Assembly: GCF_004344915.1 (NCBI RefSeq)
Contig: NZ_SKFG01000006.1
Location: forward strand, 124,001 to 188,000
Origin: Paenibacillus albiflavus
GTDB lineage: Bacteria; Bacillota; Bacilli; Paenibacillales; NBRC-103111
DNA: 64,000 bases
Direction of reading: 5' to 3'
Below, in pieces: positions 43,141-51,162 of this stretch (positions are counted from its first letter, which is position 1; each line of letters starts with the position of its first letter). Made by a program: the position numbers and the translations under genes. Under the pieces are notes generated by a model. That model was given only the letters and a program-made list of their open reading frames with translations. It was not told where the DNA came from and searched no databases.

Positions 43141-43445
43141 AACGGTAACTGGTTTCCCAATAACGGAAACAAATTACCGAAAAAGCACCCAAAGTTGCCG
43201 CATCGCGCGCGGCAGAACGGTTGAAGGGTGCTGGTAGAATGCAGACGGAAATCAGTTTCCCAAAGACGGAAACAAATTACCGAAAAAGCACCTAATGTTG
43301 CCGCATCGCGCCCGGTAGCACGGTTGGAGGGTGCTGGTGGAGTGCAGACGGAAATTAGTTTCTCAAAGACAGAAACAAATTACCGAAAAAGTACCAGAAG
43401 TTGCCGCATCGCGCTGGTCAGTACGTTTGGAGGGTTCCGCTGCGA
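43141..43445. repeat. Three tandem copies of a 103-bp repeat
   Basis: Units start at about 43,141, 43,244 and 43,347; marker ACGGAAACAAATTACCG recurs at 43,163, 43,266 and, with one change, 43,369, exactly 103 bases apart. Each unit contains an outer AGCACC / GGTGCT pair around an inner TGCCGC / GCGGCA pair, so it could fold into a branched hairpin. Copy 3 is the most diverged. Frames across it are repeat artefacts, not genes. A partial fourth copy (AACGGTAACTAATTAG) precedes copy 1. Confidence 0.88.
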
Positions 43446-43509
43446 CCCTTGTTGCCTATTTGAGTGCATTATGTACATTCAAAAGAGCAATATATCGCTG
43501 TCATTAGAC

Positions 43510-43647
43510 TTTGCCTGCATTTCGTACATGCTAATCTGCTGGTTTGTGTTAAATCTGCTATATTGGTTGATTTTCGCTGTATGAAATGCAGGCAAACCTT
43601 GCGGTGCGAGCATATGGGGCGTTTTGAATGTATGTTTTGCAGGCAAA
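43510..43647. repeat. Second repeat motif in the intergenic island
   Basis: TTTGCCTGCATTTCGTACAT (43,510-43,529) recurs inverted as GTATGAAATGCAGGCAAA (43,579-43,596) and again in that second orientation as GTATGTTTTGCAGGCAAA (43,630-43,646). The pair could form a long hairpin. The whole stretch 43,088-43,803 is non-coding in my reading. Confidence 0.7.
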
Positions 43648-43803
43648 CGTTTATTTCTTTACTTAGGACCCTTACGGACAGCGGTAGGATTTTCAAAAAT
43701 TGACCCATTCATTGGAACCCAATTTGTTATACCTAAACGACTATGCTATCATACATGCCTAGAAGGAATCGCCCTAATATTAACGAATTGAGGAATAGTG
43801 AAC

Positions 43804-44142
43804 ATGTCGAATTTACCAAATTGCCCTAAATGTAACTCAGCGTATACCTATGAGGATGGCTTGATGCTTGTATGTCCAGAATGCGGTCATGAGTGGAGTT
43901 TGGAAGCAGCGTCTAACAACGAGGATGAGAAGGTTGTCAAGGATGCGAACGGAAATGTCTTGAACGATGGTGACACCGTAACCATTATTAAAGACTTGAA
44001 GGTCAAAGGCAGCTCATCCACTTTAAAAATTGGCACAAAGGTTAAAAACATTCGCCTCGTTGATGGCGATCACGATATTGATTGCAAAATTGACGGCTTT
44101 GGCGCGATGAAGCTGAAATCGGAATTTGTCAAAAAGGTATAA
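43804..44142 (+). CDS. phnA: PhnA/YjdM-family zinc-ribbon protein
   Basis: A 113-residue protein: N-terminal zinc ribbon with CPKC and CPECGHEW (about residues 7-31), then the PhnA beta-barrel ([27 protein letters not shown], then [29 protein letters not shown]). Named after a phosphonate operon, but members are not firmly tied to phosphonate metabolism. GTG 43,798 is possible, but ATG 43,804 has AGGA eight bases before it and matches the family start [10 protein letters not shown]. Confidence 0.92.
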   Translation: MSNLPNCPKCNSAYTYEDGLMLVCPECGHEWSLEAASNNEDEKVVKDANGNVLNDGDTVTIIKDLKVKGSSSTLKIGTKVKNIRLVDGDHDIDCKIDGFGAMKLKSEFVKKV

Positions 44143-44179
44143 TGAGTAACACGATTTTGTATGGTAGGGGAGGCACAGC

Positions 44180-44854
44180 ATGTCTAAAACAATTGTAGAT
44201 AAGCTATCGCTGCGCAAATATAAGCAAGTTGCGGTCTTGAATCAACCTGAAGGATCTGATTATCTGGCTGAACTCGAGGACTACGATACATCGCTTCAGA
44301 ATCATGGATACGATTTGATTTTTGCTTTTGTATTGGACTTGGATTCGCTACGCGATTTAGTGAATCAAGTGATTGAGCATCAGCATCTAAACAAGAACGG
44401 GTATTTATTTACGGCTTATCCGAAGAAAGGTAATAAAGTGTATCCAACTTTCATTCATCGGGATGATCTACTATCGGGTCTTGGTAGCGATGAGGAAGGG
44501 TATGTTGGTACAAGTGCGATCAAATTTGCTCGGATGGTTGGGCTTGATGATGTCTTCACGGTCGTTGGATTTAAAGAAGATGCAGCGGGCAAGAATAAGC
44601 TGTCGAATAAGCCAAGTCAGTGTGTGGACGATTATTTGGACTTGATTCCGAGCATTGAGCAGGATTTAGAGGATGCACCAGAGCTGCTTGCGATCTATCA
44701 AGCCCTGACACCTGGGTATCGGAAGGATTGGGCACGGTATGTGTACAGCGCAAAGCAAGAAGATACAAGAGCTAAGCGTCGCGAAGAAATGAAAATGATC
44801 CTACAGGCCGGCTTTAAAACCCGAGAGTTATATCGACAAGCTCAGTCAAAATAA
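44180..44854 (+). CDS. YdeI/OmpD-associated family protein
   Basis: A 224-residue cytoplasmic protein. The C-terminal third (ALTPGYRKDWARYVYSAKQEDTRAKRREEMKMILQAG) is the helical YdeI/OmdA segment, associated in enterobacteria with bacteriocin or polymyxin tolerance. The N-terminal two thirds (about 1-140; KYKQVAVLNQPEGSDYLAEL) resemble a DUF3052-like alpha/beta module. It lies 37 bases after phnA and is probably co-transcribed. A 16-bp tandem duplication copies its last codons and stop. Confidence 0.8.
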   Translation: MSKTIVDKLSLRKYKQVAVLNQPEGSDYLAELEDYDTSLQNHGYDLIFAFVLDLDSLRDLVNQVIEHQHLNKNGYLFTAYPKKGNKVYPTFIHRDDLLSGLGSDEEGYVGTSAIKFARMVGLDDVFTVVGFKEDAAGKNKLSNKPSQCVDDYLDLIPSIEQDLEDAPELLAIYQALTPGYRKDWARYVYSAKQEDTRAKRREEMKMILQAGFKTRELYRQAQSK

Positions 44855-44870
44855 AGCTCAGTCAAAATAA
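44839..44870 (+). repeat. 16-bp perfect tandem duplication across a stop codon
   Basis: AGCTCAGTCAAAATAA at 44,839-44,854 is repeated exactly at 44,855-44,870. The first copy ends with the TAA of the YdeI-like gene; the second copy lies in the 3' untranslated region. Confidence 0.95.
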
Positions 44871-44872
44871 AG

Positions 44873-44905
44873 AAAAAGGCGACTCCTGTGAGCCGCCTTT
44901 TCGTT
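44873..44905. terminator. Bidirectional terminator between convergent genes
   Basis: AAAAGGCG-A-CTC / GAG-C-CGCCTTTT stem with loop CTGT. T-rich tracts lie on both strands, serving the YdeI-like gene and the convergent LLM gene. Confidence 0.88.
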
Positions 44906-44910
44906 CGTTT

Positions 44911-45969
44911 TTATGCCTTGGCTATTTCCTTGCGCACAATCGGTGCAACTTTCGTCCCCAGCAGCTCGATGGCATGGAGAATTTCACGATGTGGTATCGT
45001 GCTGACATCAAGATGCAGGAAGAAACGGTTGATACCGAGATTTTTGTGTAACAAAATAATTTTCTCAGCGACATACTCAGAATCGCCGACATAGAGGGCA
45101 CCTTGAAGACTGCGGGCGGACTCGTATACATCGCGCGTGTAATCCTGTCCCCATCCACGTTCGCGACCGAGAGCGTTCATCATTTGCTGCTGCGATGGGA
45201 AGAACATATCTGCAGCATAATCAATCGTATCCGCGATGAAACCATGCGAATGCGTCGCAATCGATAGTTTAGACGGGTCATGACCTGCTTGCGCAGCAGC
45301 CCGCTTATATAAATCGACTAGTGGTGCAAATCGTTCAGGCATGCCGCCAATAATAGCAAAAACAATCGGAAGCCCCAGCACCCCAGCTCGAATCGCTGAT
45401 TCAGGCGTCCCTCCACTAGCAATCCATACAGGAAGCCGCTCCTGTACAGAACGTGGGTATACGCCTAGATTTTGAATGGCAGGGCGGTGACCACCGCGCC
45501 AAGTAACTTTTTCCGATTCTCTGATCGCAAGCAGCAGCTCCAGCTTCTCTTCGAATAATTCGTTATAATCATCTAAGCTGTAGCCAAACAGCGGGAATGA
45601 TTCGATAAAAGAGCCGCGTCCTGCCATAATTTCAGCCCGTCCGTTCGAGATTCCATCGAGTGTAGAGAATGATTCGTATACGCGTACTGGATCATCCGAG
45701 GATAATACCGTAACGGCACTTGTGAGCCTGATCCGTTTGGTCATCGCAGCAGCAGCCGCAAGTACAACGGCAGGCGCGGAGCCTGCAAAATCAGCACGGT
45801 GATGCTCTCCAACGCCATAGACATCAAGTCCAACCTGATCTGCTAGAACAATCTCTTCCACTGCATTGCGCAGCCTCTCTGCATGTCTAAGAGGTGTGCC
45901 TGAAACGGGGTTTGGCATAGCTTCCAAAAAAGTACTGATTCCAATTTCCATAACTGCTGGTTCTGTCAT
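44911..45969 (-). CDS. LLM-class flavin-dependent oxidoreductase (copy 2)
   Basis: A 352-residue luciferase-like TIM-barrel protein, a close paralogue of the one at 22,088-23,140; they share MEIGIS at the start, the block VGLDVYGVGEHHR, and the block DGISNGRAEIMAGRG nearly unchanged. The frame opens at 45,993, but ATG 45,969 has AAGGAGG nine bases upstream. Flavin-dependent monooxygenase or reductase; the substrate is not determinable. Transcribed alone, with a shared terminator. Confidence 0.88.
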   Translation of the reverse strand: MTEPAVMEIGISTFLEAMPNPVSGTPLRHAERLRNAVEEIVLADQVGLDVYGVGEHHRADFAGSAPAVVLAAAAAMTKRIRLTSAVTVLSSDDPVRVYESFSTLDGISNGRAEIMAGRGSFIESFPLFGYSLDDYNELFEEKLELLLAIRESEKVTWRGGHRPAIQNLGVYPRSVQERLPVWIASGGTPESAIRAGVLGLPIVFAIIGGMPERFAPLVDLYKRAAAQAGHDPSKLSIATHSHGFIADTIDYAADMFFPSQQQMMNALGRERGWGQDYTRDVYESARSLQGALYVGDSEYVAEKIILLHKNLGINRFFLHLDVSTIPHREILHAIELLGTKVAPIVRKEIAKA

Positions 45970-46110
45970 ACACATTCGCCTCCTTGAATACATACTCTTA
46001 TTATACTGATTTTTTTAAAGTTACTCAAATTAGGTTAGTAAAAATAAAAGCCCAAAAACACTCAATCTGTCATAATTATTTGCAATAATATGTATTTAAT
46101 CAAAAATAAC

Positions 46111-46141
46111 TTGACACTTACCCCGCATAAGGATGTTAAAT
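46111..46141 (+). promoter_or_regulatory. Candidate promoter of the downstream membrane protein gene
   Basis: -35 TTGACA (46,111-46,116) is consensus. The best -10 is TTAAAT (46,136-46,141), with a 19-base spacer that is longer than ideal. Confidence 0.4.
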
Positions 46142-46164
46142 AAAGGTAACTGGGGGTGGCTATA

Positions 46165-46809
46165 ATGGAAAACAAACCGAATTTCGGTAGATTTGATACA
46201 GAATCGAAAGAAGAGAAAGAGGCTGCCAATTCTGATTTTTGGATCAAGGAGCGAGCCCGAGATCGGAATCATAACTTTTGGCAGCCTATTCGCATAACGT
46301 TCATGAGTATAGTAGGTATAGCGATTATTTTGGGTATTATCTTGGCGATCCTCGTTGGTCTGTCAGGCATCCCAAAGAAAATCGATGCATCGTATCCTGC
46401 CATTATGTATCGTGAGAATGATACGGGGTATGTGCAGCAGACGACGATTACGATGCAAGGCAAGCTGTATACGCGATGGTTCTCGAATCCGAAATTTGTC
46501 GGTACGTTTAGCATTGATCAATTTGAATTGATGAAGAGAGATGCGACCACAGATATTGAGTTTCAGCCTGAGTTCATGAACGGTGCCGGTCTTTTAAGTT
46601 ATTCGACTTTTGCAGATGGCAAACTGGATTTCGAATCCGTGGGTATGATTTGGATGGCAGATGATATGAAGAAGGTCAATATCGGGGTGTTCGAGCCTGT
46701 TAATGCAACCGCTAAATCAATGAGGGATCTAGTCATTTCAGCACCAGCAACGACAAGGGAAGAAGCCGTCGAACTTACGAAGCAATTTAACAACCCATTC
46801 CACAATTGA
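46165..46809 (+). CDS. Single-pass membrane protein, unrecognised (214 aa)
   Basis: A cytoplasmic N-terminus of about 45 charged residues (FDTESKEEKEAANSDFWIKERARDR), one TM helix (about 47-70, IVGIAIILGIILAILVGLSGI), and an extracellular domain of about 140 residues with alternating strands (TTITMQGKLYTRWFSNPKFVGTFSI, then LLSYSTFADGKLDFESVGMIWM). I do not recognise the family. GTG 46,156 also opens the frame, but ATG 46,165 is better spaced from GGGGG. It stands alone. Confidence 0.72.
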   Translation: MENKPNFGRFDTESKEEKEAANSDFWIKERARDRNHNFWQPIRITFMSIVGIAIILGIILAILVGLSGIPKKIDASYPAIMYRENDTGYVQQTTITMQGKLYTRWFSNPKFVGTFSIDQFELMKRDATTDIEFQPEFMNGAGLLSYSTFADGKLDFESVGMIWMADDMKKVNIGVFEPVNATAKSMRDLVISAPATTREEAVELTKQFNNPFHN

Positions 46810-46816
46810 AAAAAAC

Positions 46817-47428
46817 TTACGCTTGTCCCTTTTTTGAATCAAGAATAAACATAGACGCATCTTGTCCCATGAATATTTTATTTCCTGTATAAAAAGTTTT
46901 GAATTGAATGTCCCTATACCCTATTTTCGTCATAATGCCGATTAGCTCATCTGGATTAAATCCGTTATGAACAATATCTGAAACTATTTTTTCATTTTTA
47001 TTAAAATCTACGACCAGTAGATGTCCTCCTTCATTAAGAACATCAAATAGTCTTGCTAAAACTAATTCAACATCCTGAATATGGAGTAGAACTTGAGCCA
47101 TAAAAATATAGTCGGCATGTATGTCCGATATACTTTCCTTTTCAATATCAAAGCATAATGTATCTACATTCTGAATATTAAAATCAGTTATTTTATGCTT
47201 TATTTGATTAATCATATTTTGTGACGTATCCAGAAAAAGCATAGAATTAAACTCGTTTAACAAGTTCATGCCGACAAGACCAGTTCCACACCCAAAATCA
47301 ATAGCATTCTTACTTTTAGCGTCAACTAAATAATTGCGGATGGCAACTGATGATACCTTTGCAATTTGGATTCTTTCGGGAGTGTCATATATATTAGCGA
47401 TCATTTCAAACTTATCCGTATTTCCCAT
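46817..47428 (-). CDS. Class I SAM-dependent methyltransferase
   Basis: A 203-residue Rossmann methyltransferase. Motif I is AIDFGCGTGLVGMNLL (about 37-52); the acidic loop is LFLDTSQNMINQIK; motif IV region FMAQVLLHIQDVE; motif VI LNEGGHLLVVDFNKNE. The acceptor substrate is unknown, likely a small molecule. It converges on the membrane-protein gene with seven bases between stops. Confidence 0.87.
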   Translation of the reverse strand: MGNTDKFEMIANIYDTPERIQIAKVSSVAIRNYLVDAKSKNAIDFGCGTGLVGMNLLNEFNSMLFLDTSQNMINQIKHKITDFNIQNVDTLCFDIEKESISDIHADYIFMAQVLLHIQDVELVLARLFDVLNEGGHLLVVDFNKNEKIVSDIVHNGFNPDELIGIMTKIGYRDIQFKTFYTGNKIFMGQDASMFILDSKKGQA

Positions 47429-47633
47429 TATTATCTCTCCAACCAGGTTTAATATTTAGGATACGATTCTGCATGTCCTAATTCAACAAATCAACAAATA
47501 TTACACAAATGTGAAAAACTGACTATTGGGTTAATTATCGATTAGCTCCACCCGATAAAGATTGAGGGGAGGGCTGATCAATCATTTTACGCATTAAACT
47601 TAGAATAAATATATAAAGGGAGAGCTATACACT

Positions 47634-48692
47634 GTGAAAAAATTATTTCAAACCATTACGCTAGTTTTATTATCAAGCATTGTTCTTGTTTCCTGCTCGA
47701 AGCTGAAGCTGAGTCCTAAGGCATCGGTATCTAGTAGTACCCCTAGCAGTACCCCCTCTACTTCTACTCAGCCGAGTCCAGAAGAGACAAAACTTCTTAA
47801 AAAAATGCAGGAAGTAGAGAAATACAATGCCTATGTTGGGCTGAATAATCTCATAACAGGCAGCATCGATAATGTGACCAATCGCTATTTTGAGCAGCTA
47901 GGCATGGAGGAATCTCCGAAGATCGGTAAGAATTTCAGCTTTACGATGCTATCCATATCTTCAACTGTTAAGAGTAACCTGGACAAGTATTTAGCTTACA
48001 CGGATAAGAAACCGGAATTTACAGAAATCGATCCAATCGTTGTGAAACTAAAGCCTGTACTAAAAGATTTAATTGCCGTGCTATCCGAAGGGCATGAATA
48101 CTACGATATCAAAGGTTATGTAGATGATCAGTTTGCCAAAAGTAAAGAATTACATACCGAGATTCTAAAAATTACACAAGCTTATGAACCGATAAGAAAT
48201 GAATTTTTGGATGCAATGTACGTATTGGGCGAAGAGCAGACGCAAATTACGTTGAAGGAACTGCAGGATGAAGATCAGATGATTCGCTATAGCGCTCTGC
48301 AATTAATTCTGAGTGCTGAGGCTGTCGACAATGAGATGGCAGATCAGGATATCGCGGCTGATAACGTCTTGAATCTGAATTTAGAGAAGTATAAAGCGAA
48401 GTATGATGTATTCGTAGAAAGCATGAATAAGCTGAATGAATATGCCCAAGATGAGGCAAGGATCAAGAAAGAAGGAATCGACAGCTATTCACTTGAGCAA
48501 TTTGTTAAAAAGGTCAAAGAGCTTAAAGTATCGGCAACGAATATTATTGATCGCGTGAATAAGAAGAAGAAGGTAGATGACTTTAATTTACAGTCAAGCT
48601 TCTTTAGAGAAACGCAAGAGGGTACACCTGAGAATTATGGCAAGAATTTGGGACAAACGATTGATTATTATAACAAAATGATCAACAAATAA
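47634..48692 (+). CDS. Lipoprotein with DUF3829-like domain
   Basis: A 352-residue lipoprotein. The signal peptide MKKLFQTITLVLLSSIVLVSC ends in lipobox LVSC (Cys about 21). A serine/threonine/proline linker (about 30-50) precedes an all-helical domain resembling DUF3829 (YiiG-type). Start GTG 47,634 after AAAGGGAG. Function is unknown, presumably at the outer face of the membrane. Confidence 0.8.
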   Translation: MKKLFQTITLVLLSSIVLVSCSKLKLSPKASVSSSTPSSTPSTSTQPSPEETKLLKKMQEVEKYNAYVGLNNLITGSIDNVTNRYFEQLGMEESPKIGKNFSFTMLSISSTVKSNLDKYLAYTDKKPEFTEIDPIVVKLKPVLKDLIAVLSEGHEYYDIKGYVDDQFAKSKELHTEILKITQAYEPIRNEFLDAMYVLGEEQTQITLKELQDEDQMIRYSALQLILSAEAVDNEMADQDIAADNVLNLNLEKYKAKYDVFVESMNKLNEYAQDEARIKKEGIDSYSLEQFVKKVKELKVSATNIIDRVNKKKKVDDFNLQSSFFRETQEGTPENYGKNLGQTIDYYNKMINK

Positions 48693-48731
48693 TCTGACAA
48701 TTATCGATGTCATGATATTAAGGCAACTAAC

Positions 48732-48740
48732 TGGTATAAT
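48732..48740 (+). promoter_or_regulatory. Extended -10 promoter of the DegV-family gene
   Basis: TGG-TATAAT, a consensus extended -10, 36 bases before ATG 48,776. No good -35 is visible. Confidence 0.5.
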
Positions 48741-48775
48741 AGGATTATTCTTGTGATATAAGGAGAGATTAATCC

Positions 48776-49642
48776 ATGAACGTACGTATTTATACGGATA
48801 GTGCTACTGATTTACCGGCATCTGTTACGCAATCTTTGGGGATTACGGTGATGCCCCTGATGGTCAGCATTGATGGACATGAGTACGAAGATGGTGTCAC
48901 ACTTACATCCAAAGAGATGTTTGATGGCATGCGTGAGGGCAAAGATTATAAGACGGCACAAGTGCCCATACATATATTCCAGGAAGTTTTTCAGTCAGCA
49001 GCAGAAGCTGGGGAAGAGATTCTTTACATAGCTTTTTCATCAGGGTTATCAGGGACATATTCGTCAGCCGTTATGGTACTGAATATGATCAAGGAAGATT
49101 ATCCTGACATCGCATGTGATGTTATTGATACCAAATGCGCTTCCGTAGGCTTCGGACTAGTAGTAAGGCAAGCGGCATTGTGGGCTCAGGAAGGTCTATC
49201 CCGAGCAGAACTTGTCGACAAGGTTACGAAACTTGCGGCAAATATGGAGCATGTATTTACAGTTGACGACCTGGAGTATTTATATCGAGGCGGACGTGTC
49301 AGCAAAACATCCGCAGTTATTGGCGGACTTCTTAACATTAAACCTGTGCTTGATGTGGAAGACGGCAAGCTGATTCCAATCGAGAAGGTGCGCGGACGTA
49401 AGAAATCGATTAGCCGCTTAGCTGAACTTTTTGAGGAACGTGGCATAACAGAGGATAAGGATCAATTGATCGGAATCTCACACGGGGATGATCCGGAAAC
49501 TGCTGAGTCCCTCAAAGCGATTCTGATTGAAAAATATGGCTTGAAAAACTTCATCATTAACAGCATCGGCTGCGCCATTGGTGCACATGCTGGACCGGGT
49601 ACGATGTCTCTATTTTTCTTAAATAAAAATTACAGTGAATAA
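48776..49642 (+). CDS. DegV-family fatty-acid-binding protein
   Basis: A 288-residue two-domain protein of the DegV/FakB type, which binds a free fatty acid for phosphorylation by FakA-like kinases. Family signatures: IYTDSATDLPASVTQSLGITVMPL at the N-terminus, YIAFSSGLSGTYSSAVM (about 81-97), TVDDLEYLYRGGRVSKTSAVIGGLLNIKPVL, and GCAIGAHAGPGTMSLFFLN at the C-terminus. Monocistronic, with a terminator. Confidence 0.93.
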   Translation: MNVRIYTDSATDLPASVTQSLGITVMPLMVSIDGHEYEDGVTLTSKEMFDGMREGKDYKTAQVPIHIFQEVFQSAAEAGEEILYIAFSSGLSGTYSSAVMVLNMIKEDYPDIACDVIDTKCASVGFGLVVRQAALWAQEGLSRAELVDKVTKLAANMEHVFTVDDLEYLYRGGRVSKTSAVIGGLLNIKPVLDVEDGKLIPIEKVRGRKKSISRLAELFEERGITEDKDQLIGISHGDDPETAESLKAILIEKYGLKNFIINSIGCAIGAHAGPGTMSLFFLNKNYSE

Positions 49643-49659
49643 TGATCTTGAAAAACCAT

Positions 49660-49696
49660 AAGACCCTTTTGCTTTATAGGCAGAAGGGTCTTTCTG
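49660..49696 (+). terminator. Terminator after the DegV gene
   Basis: Stem AAGACCCTT / AAGGGTCTT, with a flanking TTGC/GCAG partial pairing, then TCTGTTATTTT. Confidence 0.8.
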
Positions 49697-49797
49697 TTAT
49701 TTTAATAAGTATGCTATTATTAGGTAACACTTAAAAAAATAAGGTAATGCCTAAGATTTTAATTTGAAATCCGATTGATTTATAAGGAGGCGTTATA

Positions 49798-50040
49798 ATG
49801 CTGGAATGGATTCTGCGTAAAGTTATGTTTGATAGAGGTATTTGGTCGGGTGCAGTTTTGTCACGTTTATTGGAGGAAAAAGCAAGCTACAGAATATCTG
49901 CTGCTTCAATCAGCGCATTGATTAATCAGCAGCCTCGTCAAATGAAAACCGAAACACTTGATGCACTATGTACTGCTTTGGAATGTTCTCCAAATGATTT
50001 ATGGGTGCATACACCAACTCCGAATGAGAAAGGAGCTTAA
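49798..50040 (+). CDS. Small XRE-type HTH protein (80 aa)
   Basis: An 80-residue protein with a Cro/CI-like helix-turn-helix: VLSRLLEEKASYRISAASISALINQQPRQMKTETLDALCTALECSPNDLW. It has no further domain. AAGGAGG lies seven bases before ATG 49,798. The peptide deformylase gene starts two bases after its stop, so the two form an operon. It may regulate that operon or act as a general small DNA-binding protein. Confidence 0.85.
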   Translation: MLEWILRKVMFDRGIWSGAVLSRLLEEKASYRISAASISALINQQPRQMKTETLDALCTALECSPNDLWVHTPTPNEKGA

Positions 50041-50042
50041 CG

Positions 50043-50561
50043 ATGCCAACTAAACAAATCCTTCCGTTTGGAGATCCAATTTTGCGTAAACCGGCTAAGC
50101 CAGTGGAAGCTATCAATCCTAAAATAACGAAGCTGCTGGATGATATGGTAGAAACACTTTACGAGCGTGATGGTCGTGCGGGTCTTGCTGCACCACAGGT
50201 CGGTACCTTAAGACGCGTGATCGTGATGGATTGCGGAGACGGCTTAATCGAACTAATAAATCCTGAAATACTTGAAAAGAGTGGAGAGCAGATTGGAACT
50301 GAGGCATGTTTATCTTTGCCGGGATACTATGGGGAGGTAAAGCGTGCTAATTATGTGCGAATCACAAGCTTGAACAGACAAGGTGAGCAGTTCATCCTTG
50401 AAGGGGAAGGCTTTCTGGCACGCTGCATTCAGCATGAAATCGACCATTTGAATGGCGTGCTGTTCGTCGATCATGTCGCTCATAAGTGGCTTTTCCATGA
50501 GAATGGACAGCAAAGGCTGGACACATTAGAGGTCATCCGTATTACAAATCAAGGTATATGA
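50043..50561 (+). CDS. def: Peptide deformylase
   Basis: A 172-residue metalloenzyme that removes formyl from nascent N-termini. All three motifs are visible: GLAAPQVG (motif I), EACLSLPG (motif II, metal-ligand Cys, usually EGCLS), and QHEIDHLNG (motif III, two His ligands and the catalytic Glu). The Gly-to-Ala change in motif II is mild. It follows a small HTH gene rather than fmt, so it is probably an accessory deformylase, as many Bacilli have two. Confidence 0.92.
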   Translation: MPTKQILPFGDPILRKPAKPVEAINPKITKLLDDMVETLYERDGRAGLAAPQVGTLRRVIVMDCGDGLIELINPEILEKSGEQIGTEACLSLPGYYGEVKRANYVRITSLNRQGEQFILEGEGFLARCIQHEIDHLNGVLFVDHVAHKWLFHENGQQRLDTLEVIRITNQGI

Positions 50562-50588
50562 AATGATACGAAAAAATGAGGTCATTCT

Positions 50589-51065
50589 ATGAAAATTAGA
50601 GAAATAGAAGCTCGTGACAATAAGCAGATTGAAGAAGTCATTCGAACCTGTCTAATGGAATTTGGCGGGGACCGTGAAGGTCTTGCATGGGCAGATCCAT
50701 TCTTAGGTCGATTGTCGGAGGTATATGTTGCTGAAGGCTCTAAATATTGGGTTGTAGAGCATGATGGAAGAATAGTTGGCGGGTGCGGAATCGGACCTAT
50801 GCAGAACCTGGAAGGGATATGCGAGCTTCAAAAAATGTATTGCTTGCCTGAGGCAAGAGGTACGGGGACAGCAAACAAGCTTATGCTGATTGCTTTGGAA
50901 TATGCTGGTCAAAACTATAGCCAATGTTATCTGGAGACTTTGGACAACATGACATCAGCGAACAGGTTTTATAAAAAGCATGGTTTCATTGAATTAGACC
51001 AGCCGCTTGGTGATACTGGGCATTATTCTTGTGATGTGTGGTATTTGAAAGATTTGCGTTGTTAA
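50589..51065 (+). CDS. GNAT-family N-acetyltransferase
   Basis: A 158-residue GCN5-related acetyltransferase. Motif A is LQKMYCLPEARGTGTANKLMLIALEYA, with the acetyl-CoA pyrophosphate loop ARGTGTA (about 98-104). Motif B is CYLETLDNMTSANRFYKKHGFIEL. The acceptor is unknown. It is 27 bases after the deformylase stop, so it may belong to the same operon. Confidence 0.88.
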   Translation: MKIREIEARDNKQIEEVIRTCLMEFGGDREGLAWADPFLGRLSEVYVAEGSKYWVVEHDGRIVGGCGIGPMQNLEGICELQKMYCLPEARGTGTANKLMLIALEYAGQNYSQCYLETLDNMTSANRFYKKHGFIELDQPLGDTGHYSCDVWYLKDLRC

Positions 51066-51162
51066 GATTTCAATTTATTTGGCATACTTCCCCCTCTTGT
51101 TTTAATCTCAAAAAATGAGACAATAATAAACAGACTGTTAGATTTGAAAAGAGGATTATAGC

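Noticed and set aside
43141-43445. Possible CRISPR array
   Set aside because: The repeats are directly adjacent 103-bp units without unique spacers, copy 3 is degenerate, and no cas gene is present.
43228-43584. Plus-strand frame of 118 codons across the repeat island
   Set aside because: It runs through copies 2 and 3 of the 103-bp repeat and into the second repeat type, has no ribosome site, and its basic, Ser/Thr/Arg-rich product is typical of repeat-derived frames.
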